Positions 1 to 7,637 of a stretch of 64,000 bases of DNA are shown piece by piece; positions within the stretch are counted from its first letter, which is position 1, and the number at the start of each line of letters is the position of its first letter. Origin of the DNA: Actinoplanes auranticolor (GTDB lineage Bacteria; Actinomycetota; Actinomycetes; Mycobacteriales; Micromonosporaceae); assembly GCF_018332655.1 (NCBI RefSeq), contig NZ_BOQL01000041.1:1-64000 (forward strand). Direction: 5' to 3'. The position numbers were made by a program, and so were the translations under genes. The notes beneath the pieces were generated by a model that saw only the letters and a list, made by a program, of their open reading frames with translations, ran no database searches and was not told the DNA's origin.

Positions 1-710
1 CCCTGACCGATCTGCACCGGGCTGCCCCAGCGGACGGTCAGGTCACTGTTGATGCCGTTGTTGTAACGCGCACGCAGCACCCCGCTGTCCTTATGGATCA
101 CTTCCGCGTGCCGGTCGCCGGACAGTGAATCGCCGCGGGGCCGCCACAGTGCCGCGGCGATGCGCGCGCCGTCGGCCGCTTCCGGCTGGTACCGGGCCGG
201 GTAGGCGGACACCTGCACGCGCTGACAGACGTCGCCGACGACCGCGTTCTGCCAGCTGCCGTTGGGGTACAGCGACAGCATCTTGTCGAGGAACGCGTTG
301 GTCGCCCAGGTCGGATTCAGCCGCTGGGCCCGGCTGCCCCAGGAGGCCCGCTGCTGGAACAGGCCGAGGCTGTCGTGGTCGTACTCGTGCGAGATGTTCT
401 CGATGGTCGATTCGGGGATCGTCGTGGTGACCGCGATGGTGGCGGCGTGCGCGGGCAGGTTGCGGGCCCGTACGGCGTCGACGATCATGCGGGCGCAGGA
501 GATCTTGTATCCCGTCAGCTTGTTGCGGAGCTGGCCGGTGAGCTGCGGGTTGAGTTGCCGGGCCAGATCGTTGTCGCGGCCGGTGACGCCGGCCGGGTCA
601 CACGCCACGGTGACCCAGGCCTGGGCCGGTGCCGAGGTGACGGCGACGACGCCGGCGGAGACGAGCAGTGTCGTGGTCAGCACGAGCAGACGTCGGGTGA
701 AGGCTCTCAT
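1..710 (-). CDS. Secreted protein, lysozyme-like core plus FG-GAP-type repeats (C-terminus cut by window)
   Basis: Reading from the ATG at 710, the frame stays open for 236 codons to the window edge, so the C-terminus is missing. A signal peptide is clear: MRAFTRR, a hydrophobic stretch, then cleavage after SAPAQA near residue 28. The middle (about 60-165) has an ESTIENI...DSLGLFQQR segment reminiscent of the Glu/GLMQ region of lysozyme-like transglycosylases, so a peptidoglycan or glycan role is possible but unproven. From about 190 a repeat starts (SGDRHAEVIHKD...RYNNGINSDLTVRWG) that matches the repeats of the next gene, 14 bp away on the same strand. The two genes look like a tandem pair of exported proteins with a shared propeller-type C-terminus. 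Confidence 0.72.
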   Translation of the reverse strand, partial: MRAFTRRLLVLTTTLLVSAGVVAVTSAPAQAWVTVACDPAGVTGRDNDLARQLNPQLTGQLRNKLTGYKISCARMIVDAVRARNLPAHAATIAVTTTIPESTIENISHEYDHDSLGLFQQRASWGSRAQRLNPTWATNAFLDKMLSLYPNGSWQNAVVGDVCQRVQVSAYPARYQPEAADGARIAAALWRPRGDSLSGDRHAEVIHKDSGVLRARYNNGINSDLTVRWGSPVQIGQ

Positions 711-724
711 GGCAGGCTCCCGGC

Positions 725-2179
725 TCAGGCGACGTAGACAGCGGTGTCGGCCATGTTCCAGCCGGAGCCCACGACCGTCGGGTTGCTCCACGTCACCTTC
801 AGGTCCGACGTGATGCCGTTGTTGTACCGGGCGACCAGCTCGCCGCCCTGCTTGGTGATGCGATCGGCCCGGCCGTCACCGTTGAGGTCACCGAAGTAGA
901 CGGCGGTGTCCGCCACGGTCAGGCCCGATTCGACCTCGACGGGGTCGCCCCAGCGGACGGTCATGTCGCCGTTGATGCCGTTGTTGTAGTAGACGAGGAG
1001 CTTCCCGTCGTCCTTGCGGATCGCCTCGGCGTAGCCGTCGCCCGAGATGTCGGCGAACTGGACGGCGTTGTCGGACCCGGTCCAGCCGGCACCGATGCGC
1101 ACCGGGTCGCCCCAGATCACCGCGCCGGTGCCGTGTACGCCGTGGTTGTAGTAGGCGAAGAGGGCGCCGGTGGTGTCCTTGCGGATGACCTCGGCGTAGC
1201 CGTCACCCGAGATGTCGGCGAAGTACACCGCGTCGTCGGCCATCGTCCAGCCGGCGCCGATCGGCTTCGGCCCGTTCCAGCGGACGCCCAGGGAGCTGGT
1301 GACGCCGTGGTTGTAGTAGGCCTGCAGCGCCCCGGCCGTGTCCTTGCGGATGACGTCGGTCTGGCCGTTGCCGTCCAGGTCGGCGAAGTAGACGCTGTTG
1401 TCGGACCCGGTCCAGCCGTTGCCGACCTTGGTCGCGGCGCCCCAGTTGACCGCGCCGGCCCCGTTGACACCGTTGTTGTAGTACGCGAACAGGTCACCGG
1501 CGGCGTCCTTGCGGATCAGTTCCGCATGGCCGTCGGCCGACAGCGAATCGCGATTGGCGGAGACCAGGCCGGTACGCCGGATCGGCGTGTACGACATCAG
1601 GTCGTCCTCGTCGTTGAAGCCCAGCTTTCCGACGTTGTTGGGTCCCCACGGATTCTGGACCGTCTCGCCGTCCTTGTTGAACGAGTACACGTACGCACCC
1701 TCGCGGTGATTGCCGGAGTTCTTCCAGTGGGAGAACAACTCCATGTGCCCGCTGCGCACGATCGCATCGCCCGGAGCCAGTTGATCCCGGCTGGCGAGCC
1801 TGGTCCAGTACGGCGAGGAACCCTGGAAGTCGCCGGTGACGTAGCTCTGGCCGAGGTGCCAGGCCATCGACACCAGGCCCGAGCAGTCACGCCGGTACGT
1901 CTTGTCACCCTCGGGGTCCTGGAACCAGCCGTTCTGGGTGTAGGTGGGCCCGGCGTCCACCCAGAACTGGGCCCGGGCGAGCACCTCGGACCGGCCGATG
2001 GGTCCATTGGTGACGGACGCGTGCGCGGCCTCGGGGGCCGCGACGACGGCTGAGCCCGCGCCGAGACCGATGCCGGCTGCGGCCATGGCGAGCACGCTCG
2101 TACCGGTGGCGGCAAGCCGGCGGACGCGGGTAGGGAGAGGGGAACTGGGCGGGGAACTGGGCGATGGGCGAACGGGCAT
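725..2179 (-). CDS. Secreted NlpC/P60-like amidase with five FG-GAP/VCBS-type repeats
   Basis: Start chosen at the ATG at 2179, preceded by AGGGA about 8 nt away, rather than 18 codons upstream; this gives 484 residues with a long export signal ending near APEAAHA. The N-terminal half (about 40-185) has a papain-like NlpC/P60-type layout: DCSGLVSMAWHLGQ with the presumed Cys nucleophile, then GDAIVRSGHMELF with the presumed His. The C-terminal half holds five imperfect repeats of about 50 residues, each with (V/A)YFAD(L/I)xGDGxA(E/D)xIRKD followed by a YYNxG segment, typical of FG-GAP/VCBS propeller blades with Asp-rich calcium-type loops. Likely an exported cell-wall or polymer amidohydrolase; the substrate is unknown. 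It is divergent from the AfsR-type regulator and separated from it by 284 bp. Confidence 0.78.
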   Translation of the reverse strand: MPVRPSPSSPPSSPLPTRVRRLAATGTSVLAMAAAGIGLGAGSAVVAAPEAAHASVTNGPIGRSEVLARAQFWVDAGPTYTQNGWFQDPEGDKTYRRDCSGLVSMAWHLGQSYVTGDFQGSSPYWTRLASRDQLAPGDAIVRSGHMELFSHWKNSGNHREGAYVYSFNKDGETVQNPWGPNNVGKLGFNDEDDLMSYTPIRRTGLVSANRDSLSADGHAELIRKDAAGDLFAYYNNGVNGAGAVNWGAATKVGNGWTGSDNSVYFADLDGNGQTDVIRKDTAGALQAYYNHGVTSSLGVRWNGPKPIGAGWTMADDAVYFADISGDGYAEVIRKDTTGALFAYYNHGVHGTGAVIWGDPVRIGAGWTGSDNAVQFADISGDGYAEAIRKDDGKLLVYYNNGINGDMTVRWGDPVEVESGLTVADTAVYFGDLNGDGRADRITKQGGELVARYNNGITSDLKVTWSNPTVVGSGWNMADTAVYVA

Positions 2180-2463
2180 GGCTGTATCCCTGCTTTCGAT
2201 CGATCGCTGTCGAATGTGGAAGCGAATTGACACCGGTCGCTACTGGCGACGGTGCGGAGGCGCGCTTAAGGTGGCCTGAGGCAGCAAGCAACCGGGTGAG
2301 GAGCCAGTCGGCGGCCTCACTCACATACGGGGTGTGCAGTGCTCGTCTCTTCGGTCGTCTCCTTTCCCGGCTTCCGGCCGGACGTCTCGGCTGGCAGGAC
2401 CATCGCGCAACGGGCGGGAACGAACCTTGACCGATCCTTGACCGCCCCTGATCCCGCGCCGGC
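2180..2463. promoter_or_regulatory. Divergent intergenic region between secreted amidase and AfsR-like gene
   Basis: These 284 bp hold no convincing gene. They must contain the promoters of both flanking divergent genes. I can point only to the 11-bp-spaced direct repeat at 2427-2444 next to the regulator start and a TTGACA at 2227-2232 without a clear partner -10 box. Confidence 0.5.
2427..2444 (+). promoter_or_regulatory. Direct heptamer repeat TTGACCG, 11-bp period (candidate SARP operator)
   Basis: TTGACCG occurs at 2427-2433 and again at 2438-2444, an exact 11-bp period, ending 19 bp before the start codon of the AfsR-like regulator. SARP-family wHTH-BTAD proteins are known to bind heptameric direct repeats spaced by one helical turn. 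Autoregulation is inferred from position and spacing only. Confidence 0.4.
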
Positions 2464-5400
2464 ATGATCGAGTTCCGGCTGCTGGGCGAGGTCCAGATGT
2501 GGGTGTCCGGCCACCCGGTCGCGCTGGGCCCGCTCAAGCAGCGGACCGTCCTGGCCGCGCTGCTGGTCGACGCGGGCAGTGCGGTGCCGACGGACACCCT
2601 GATCGACCGGGTGTGGGACGAGGCCCCGCCGGCGGAGGCCCGCAACGTCCTGTACACGTACATGGCGCGGCTGCGCCGGATCCTGCTCACCGCGTCCGCC
2701 GACGCGCCGTCGTTGCAGCGCAAGCCCGGCGGATACCTGTTCGACGTCGACCCCGAGCTGATCGACCTGCACCTGCTGCGCCGCCTCGCCGCGCAGGCCC
2801 GGGAGCGCCCGGAAGGCGATCCGGACCGGCTGACGATGCTGCGGCGCGCCGTCGATCTGTGGCGCGGTGAGCCCCTGGCCGGGCTGAGCGGCGAGTGGGT
2901 GGCCCGGCTCCGGGAGGGGACCCGCCAGCAGATCCACGGTCTGCTGAGCGACTGGGCCGACGCGGAGATCGGTGCGGGCCGGTATGCCACGGTGGTCGAC
3001 CGGTTGTCACCCGCCGTCGACAACCATCCGCTGGCCGAACCGCTCATCCTGCACCTGATGCGGGCGCTGCATCTCGACGGCCGCCGGACCTCAGCTCTCG
3101 AGCGGTACAGCCGGACCCGTCGGCATCTGGCCGACGAGCTGGGCATCGACCCCTCGGCGGAGCTCCAGGACCTGCACCAGCGGATCCTGCGCGGCACACC
3201 GTCCGAGGCCGTGCCCACGGCGCCGGCACCGGCCGAGCCCGCCGCCGACCTCCCGTCCGACGGCACGACCACCGCCTCCGACGGGGGTGTCCCCGGCCGC
3301 CAGCTCCCGGTCGGACTCGACGACTTCACCGGCTGCGAGCCGGAGATCGCGCAGGTGCTCACCACCCTGGGCAACCCGCCGGGCGAGGACAACCGCCCGG
3401 TGGTCGTGGTCAGCGGCCCCGGCGGCATCGGCAAGACGTCCTTCACCGTGCACCTGGCCAACCTGCTGCGTCCGGCCTATCCGGACGGTCAGATCCTGGT
3501 CGGTTCCGAGGGACGCGAGGGCCAGACCGGTGAGCTGGTCGACCGGGTCCTGCGCGCCCTCGGCGTACAGGACACGCACCGCCTCGGCACGATCGAGGAC
3601 AAGGTCGCCCGGTACCGCGCGACCATCCGGAACCGCCGCCTGCTGATCGTCATCGACAACGCGGCCGGGGCCGGGGAGATCCGGCCGCTGGTTCCCGGCG
3701 TGCCCGGCACGGCCCTCATCGTGTCCAGCCGGGCCCGGCTCACCACCATCCCCCGGGCCGAACACGTGGAACTACGGCTGTTCTCCCGCGACGAGTCGCT
3801 GGCCCTGCTGCGCCGCATCATCGGCCCGGACCGGGTCGCCCGGGAGCCGGAGGCGGCCGCCGCCCTAACCGCGATCTGCGCCGGCCTGCCGCTGGCCCTG
3901 CGGATCGTGGCGGCGCGGCTGGCCGCCCGTGCGCACTGGCGGATCACCCGCCTGCTCGACCGCATGCGCGACGAGCGGCGCCGGCTCGACGAGATGGCGG
4001 TCGACGGCCTGGCCGTGCGGATCAGCGTCGGGGTCAGCTACGAGGGCCTGCCGCCGGCCGCCCGGCAGGCGTTCCGGCTGCTCGGTTTCCTCGGCTGCGC
4101 CACGTTCGCGGAGTGGATGGCCGCGGCTCTGTTCGGCGCCTCGGTCGACGATGCCGGGGATCTGCTGGAGCAGTTGTTCGACGCCCGGCTCGTGGAGATC
4201 GACGACAGCACGGCCGACGGGGTCGTGCGCTACCGGATGCACGAGCTGGTGCGGTTGTACGCCCGCGAACGCGCCCTCGAGGAGGACGACGAAGCCGGGC
4301 TCACCGCGGCTGTGCGCCGGACGGTCGCCGCCGCGACCGAGATCGTCGACCGGCTGGGCGAGTCGCTGCCGTACGCGGTCGCCCGGTCCTACCAGGGCAT
4401 CGGTCCGGCCACCGGCGTGCACCCGACGGTCCTGGAGACGGACTGCAGCGGTCCGGACTGGCTGGCCACCGAGGCCGACGCTCTCGTGGCCACGGTGGAA
4501 CGGGCCGCCGGGACGGGCCTGGTCGAGGAGGCGTGCGTACTCGCCGACGGCCTGGTCTACGCCTCGTTCGCGCTGCACAACGACTTCAGCCGGTGGAACC
4601 GCGCGCACGCCGCCGCGCACGCCGCCGCGCGGGCGAGCGGCAACCGCGTCGCGGAAGCGGTGATGGCCTGCGGGGTCGGTCTGCTGAGGTACAAGGAGGA
4701 CCGGTTCAGCGAGGCCGAGCACCACTTCACCGCGGCCATCGAGCTCTTCGGCGACGTCGGTCACGAGCACGGCCGGGCCGCTGCGGTCAGCGGCCTGGGC
4801 ACCGTGCTGCGGGAGGTGGGCCGGCATCAGGAGGCGGTGCCGATGCTCGAACGGGCCCTGCCGGTCCTGGAACGGGTCGGTGACCGTGACGGCGCGGCCC
4901 ATGCCTCCTACGGTCTCGGGCACGCCCATCGCGAGCTCGGCAACGACGACCAGGCGATGAGCTATCTGGAACGGGCGAGGAACCTGTACCGCTCGGCCGG
5001 GCACTGGCGCGGCGAGGCGATCGCCGTCCGCGGCATCGGGCTGGTCCACCGGGCCCGCGGTGACCTCGACGCCGCCGAGGCGTGGTTCGTCCAGGCCCAC
5101 GACATGGTGCTGCGCCGGGGCGACCGGCTCCTGGCCTGTTACACGACGCAGAGCCTGGCCAAGCTGTGGATCCGCCAAGGCCGGCCCGAGCAGGCCGCCG
5201 AGCCGCTGGCCCGCAGCCTGCAGCTCTGCGTCGACGCGCAGGACCGCTTCGGGGCGGCGCTGCTGCGGCGCACCCTGGGCGAGATGCACCTGGCCGCGGG
5301 CCGGCCGGCCGACGCGCTGCGGGACCTCGATCTGGCCTACGCGGTGTGGAGCGAGCTCGGGCATGAACTCGGCCGCGCCCGTACCCTGCGCGACATCGGG

Positions 5401-5592
5401 GCGGCGCACGTCCTGCGCGGAGACTGCGGGTCGGCCCACCATGCCTGGCAGTCGGCGTACACCACCTTCAGCCGGCTCGGTCTGCGCGAGGCCGGCGAGT
5501 TGAACTGGTGGATCCGCAGGTGGGGGTGCTACTGCGACCACGTCTGGCTGAGCGGGGACAGCGCCGGCCGCACCCTCCACTCCCGTCCCTGA
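2464..5592 (+). CDS. AfsR/SARP-type regulator: wHTH-BTAD-NB-ARC-TPR
   Basis: A 1042-residue signal-integrating transcriptional activator. Residues 1-95 form an OmpR-like winged helix (FRLLGEVQMWVSG...), and about 98-243 the bacterial transcriptional activation domain ending LGIDPSAELQDLHQRIL. A STAND/NB-ARC ATPase follows, with a Walker A GPGGIGKT near residue 320 and LLIVIDNA as Walker B. The last third is TPR repeats (AVSGLGTVLREVGRHQEAVPML and relatives). Length and order match AfsR-type proteins, which couple ATP hydrolysis to promoter binding. Its target is unknown; it sits between exported hydrolases and a lipoprotein, so a local role is possible. No ribosome-binding site precedes the ATG. 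Confidence 0.9.
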   Translation: MIEFRLLGEVQMWVSGHPVALGPLKQRTVLAALLVDAGSAVPTDTLIDRVWDEAPPAEARNVLYTYMARLRRILLTASADAPSLQRKPGGYLFDVDPELIDLHLLRRLAAQARERPEGDPDRLTMLRRAVDLWRGEPLAGLSGEWVARLREGTRQQIHGLLSDWADAEIGAGRYATVVDRLSPAVDNHPLAEPLILHLMRALHLDGRRTSALERYSRTRRHLADELGIDPSAELQDLHQRILRGTPSEAVPTAPAPAEPAADLPSDGTTTASDGGVPGRQLPVGLDDFTGCEPEIAQVLTTLGNPPGEDNRPVVVVSGPGGIGKTSFTVHLANLLRPAYPDGQILVGSEGREGQTGELVDRVLRALGVQDTHRLGTIEDKVARYRATIRNRRLLIVIDNAAGAGEIRPLVPGVPGTALIVSSRARLTTIPRAEHVELRLFSRDESLALLRRIIGPDRVAREPEAAAALTAICAGLPLALRIVAARLAARAHWRITRLLDRMRDERRRLDEMAVDGLAVRISVGVSYEGLPPAARQAFRLLGFLGCATFAEWMAAALFGASVDDAGDLLEQLFDARLVEIDDSTADGVVRYRMHELVRLYARERALEEDDEAGLTAAVRRTVAAATEIVDRLGESLPYAVARSYQGIGPATGVHPTVLETDCSGPDWLATEADALVATVERAAGTGLVEEACVLADGLVYASFALHNDFSRWNRAHAAAHAAARASGNRVAEAVMACGVGLLRYKEDRFSEAEHHFTAAIELFGDVGHEHGRAAAVSGLGTVLREVGRHQEAVPMLERALPVLERVGDRDGAAHASYGLGHAHRELGNDDQAMSYLERARNLYRSAGHWRGEAIAVRGIGLVHRARGDLDAAEAWFVQAHDMVLRRGDRLLACYTTQSLAKLWIRQGRPEQAAEPLARSLQLCVDAQDRFGAALLRRTLGEMHLAAGRPADALRDLDLAYAVWSELGHELGRARTLRDIGAAHVLRGDCGSAHHAWQSAYTTFSRLGLREAGELNWWIRRWGCYCDHVWLSGDSAGRTLHSRP

Positions 5593-5649
5593 CGGGCCTG
5601 CAAGAAAGATTTCAGGTTCCTGTAGGGGCCGCTTCGTAGCGTGACCGCG

Positions 5650-5668
5650 CGCCGCACGTCGTGCGGCG
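5650..5668 (+). other. Hairpin in leader of lipoprotein gene
   Basis: CGCCGCAC (5650-5657), loop GTC, GTGCGGCG (5661-5668) form a perfect 8-bp stem between the AfsR-like stop and the lipoprotein start. No T tract follows. A TAGCGT -10-like hexamer lies at 5637-5642, so the hairpin would sit in the 5' leader of the downstream pair rather than end the upstream transcript. Confidence 0.4.
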
Positions 5669-5692
5669 TGGCGCACCCGAACGGAGACCTCG

Positions 5693-6271
5693 ATGAGACT
5701 TGCGAAGCTGCCCCTGGTCACGACGACGCTCTGCCTCACCGCCGCCGTGGCTGCTTGTTCGAGCAACGCCGCCGCACGGGGCAGCGCCCCGGCGCCGGCG
5801 TCCACCACTCCGGCGTCCACCGCTCCGGTGCCCGCAGCGCCGGTGCCCGCAGCGACGGTGTCGCCGGCTTCAGCCCCGGCGACGTCGGCAGCGGCGGAGC
5901 GCGTGAAGACAGCCCCGGTGCAGAAAGCACCGGTGAAGAAAGCCGCGACCGGTGCCCGCCCGCTCGATCCGGGGCCCCCGCCCACCGATCCGGCGTGCGC
6001 GCCGGCGGCCATCCTGCCGACGGCCGAGCGGCTGGTGGACGACCCGGCCGCCGGTCTGAAGGTGCAGGCCGTGCAGGTCGCGGTCTGCCGCAACGGGTAC
6101 GCCCGGGTGTTCACCGTCCCGGCCCGTACGCCCCAGCGGTTCGAGGGTGACCAGCTCTTCCTCCGCCTGGTGGACGGCGCCTGGACGCTGGTGGGCCGGG
6201 GCGCGAGCATCGACTGCGGCGACGCGGGCCTGCAAGCGGCCATCGCCCGGGCCTGCGCGGCGTTGGGCTGA
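5693..6271 (+). CDS. Lipoprotein of unknown function, Ala/Pro/Thr-rich N-terminus
   Basis: 192 residues. The N-terminus is a lipoprotein signal with lipobox V-A-A-C at Cys22, followed by an Ala/Pro/Ser/Thr-rich spacer to about residue 85 that would cross the cell wall, and a small C-terminal domain (about 95-192) with four further cysteines (ACAPAA, VCRNG, DCGDA, ACAAL) that could pair outside the cell. GGAG lies 7 nt before the ATG. I do not recognise the domain. The next secreted protein starts 3 bp after its stop, so the two are probably co-translated and may interact at the surface. Confidence 0.75.
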   Translation: MRLAKLPLVTTTLCLTAAVAACSSNAAARGSAPAPASTTPASTAPVPAAPVPAATVSPASAPATSAAAERVKTAPVQKAPVKKAATGARPLDPGPPPTDPACAPAAILPTAERLVDDPAAGLKVQAVQVAVCRNGYARVFTVPARTPQRFEGDQLFLRLVDGAWTLVGRGASIDCGDAGLQAAIARACAALG

Positions 6272-6274
6272 GCC

Positions 6275-6718
6275 ATGAGAAAACGTGCATCCGCCGCGGT
6301 GACGGCACTGGCCGGTACGGCCCTCGTGGCCACGTCCACGCCCGCGCAGGCCGCTTCGTCGGCGCCCATGGTGAGCATCCTGCAGACGACGCCGAACGCC
6401 CGGTGCGTCACCGGCCCGGCCCGGCCCACCTTCAGCGGCAACCGGATCACGTTGCACGCCACGGTGGCCGACCGCGACGGCGGTCCCCTGGCCGCGACGA
6501 TCGAGTGGCGCACCCTGCTGGGTGACCGGCCGATCATCACCTACGACTGGGCCGGCCTCGACTCGCCGACCACGGTGACCATCACGGTCTATCCGCAGTA
6601 CCTGCCGTGGGGCGCCGTCTACCGGTGGCGGGCCCTGGTCAGTGACGGGGAGCAGAGCGAGGTCGGCCCGTGGTGCGAGGTGAACATGCCGGACGCCGGG
6701 CCGCCGATCGGCACCTGA
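6275..6718 (+). CDS. Small secreted beta-sandwich protein, unknown function
   Basis: 147 residues starting 3 bp after the lipoprotein stop. A Sec signal (MRKRASAAVTALAGTALVATS...AQA) cleaves near residue 27. The mature part has two cysteines (ARCVTGP and PWCEVN) near its ends, likely a disulfide, and alternating hydrophobic strands (ITLHATVADRDGG, TVTITVYPQYL, YRWRALVSDGE) like an Ig/fibronectin-type fold. No enzyme motif is visible. Co-translation with the preceding lipoprotein suggests a shared extracytoplasmic role. Confidence 0.7.
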   Translation: MRKRASAAVTALAGTALVATSTPAQAASSAPMVSILQTTPNARCVTGPARPTFSGNRITLHATVADRDGGPLAATIEWRTLLGDRPIITYDWAGLDSPTTVTITVYPQYLPWGAVYRWRALVSDGEQSEVGPWCEVNMPDAGPPIGT

Positions 6719-6773
6719 TCCGGCTCCTCAGCCGGTTCTCAGGGGCAGGCCGCGAGCATGTCTTTCCGTGGGG

Positions 6774-7253
6774 TCAGTTGGCCGACCAGATGGCGGCGTT
6801 CAGGGCGGTCGCGAAGGTGACCCAGGCCCAGTACGGCACCAGCAGCCAGGCCGCGGTCCGCGAGACCGGCCGGATCAGGAAGATCGTCGCGCCGATCAGC
6901 AGCCACATGGCCACGATGTCGATCAGCGCCAGGCCGTACCGGCCGAAGCCGAAGAAGATCGGTGTCCACAGTGCGTTGAGCACGAGCTGCCCGGCGTAGA
7001 CGGTGAGGGCGCGGTTCCAGCCCGTGCGGCGCCAGACCAGCCAGCCGGCGACGGCGATCATCGCGTACAGGATCGTCCACACCGGGCCGAACAGCCAGGA
7101 CGGCGGCGCCCACGACGGCTGCTCGAGGTTCTGGTACTCGGCTGCCGTGCCGGCGACACCGAGGCCACCGATCAGGGCGGCGGCCGTCACCGCGGCGGCG
7201 AACGGGAGCAGACCCCACCAGGAGGGCCGATGCACAGCGGGTGCAGTCGTCAT
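6774..7253 (-). CDS. TspO/MBR-family membrane protein
   Basis: About 159 residues with five predicted membrane helices and the aromatic-rich pattern of the tryptophan-rich sensory protein family: NLEQPSWAPPSWLFGPVWTILY, a WNRAL loop, LVLNALWTPIFFGFGRYGLALIDI and a final PYWAWVTFATALNAAIW. TspO proteins bind porphyrins and act in tetrapyrrole or oxidative-stress signalling in the membrane. The start may be the ATG at 7253 or the GTG at 7256; neither has a strong ribosome-binding site. It lies just left of the TetR/hydrolase scar. Confidence 0.92.
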   Translation of the reverse strand: MTTAPAVHRPSWWGLLPFAAAVTAAALIGGLGVAGTAAEYQNLEQPSWAPPSWLFGPVWTILYAMIAVAGWLVWRRTGWNRALTVYAGQLVLNALWTPIFFGFGRYGLALIDIVAMWLLIGATIFLIRPVSRTAAWLLVPYWAWVTFATALNAAIWSAN

Positions 7254-7283
7254 CACTGGGTGATACCCACGGCAAGGAGCCGG

Positions 7284-7625
7284 CTAACCGCTGAGCAGGC
7301 CCTTGATCATGCGCTGGGCGATCGCGTCGAAGCTCGGCTGGGTGGCGGGCGCGTTCTCGGCCAGCACCCGGGCCGGCTCCGGATACGCGCCGGTCGCCAC
7401 CGCCGCCTACAGCTGCTCGACGTGCGCCGCGATCCGCTCCGGGTCGGTGATGCCGGCTTGGGCCTGGGCCAGTTCGTGGCTCACGTAGCTGGCGGCGAAG
7501 CCGGTCAGCAGCGCGAGGATCTCCATCCTGGTGCCGCCGGGCAGCCCGGTCGGAGCCAGGGCGGCCAGGGCGCGTTCCAGGTAACCGAGCATGTTGGGGC
7601 CGGTGAGCTGCCGGTTGGGCAGAGC
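7284..7625 (-). pseudogene. TetR-family repressor remnant: ligand-binding domain only, with in-frame TAG
   Basis: From about 7625 downward the minus strand encodes ALPNRQLTGPNMLGYLERAL...ASYVSHELAQAQAG, characteristic of the C-terminal ligand-binding domain of TetR regulators. After HVEQL a TAG at 7407-7409 interrupts the frame, yet the same frame continues with AVATGAYPEPARVLAENAP...MIKGLLSG to a natural stop at 7284. The whole N-terminal HTH is missing, and sequence right of about 7638 belongs to a hydrolase on the other strand. So the gene is truncated at its 5' end and carries a nonsense codon. A sequencing error could explain the TAG but not the missing HTH. Confidence 0.82.
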
Positions 7626-7637
7626 GGTGGGCTCACC

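Noticed and set aside
3865..6540. Long minus-strand frame opposite the AfsR-like, lipoprotein and small secreted genes
   Set aside because: Low-complexity composition without motifs, and it covers three plus-strand genes that have signal peptides, ribosome-binding sites or domains.
6768..7637. Upstream extension of the CocE-like frame to an ATG at 6768
   Set aside because: The extension is the antisense of tspO and of the TetR remnant. Its residues do not resemble a hydrolase N-terminus, so it is not a real start.
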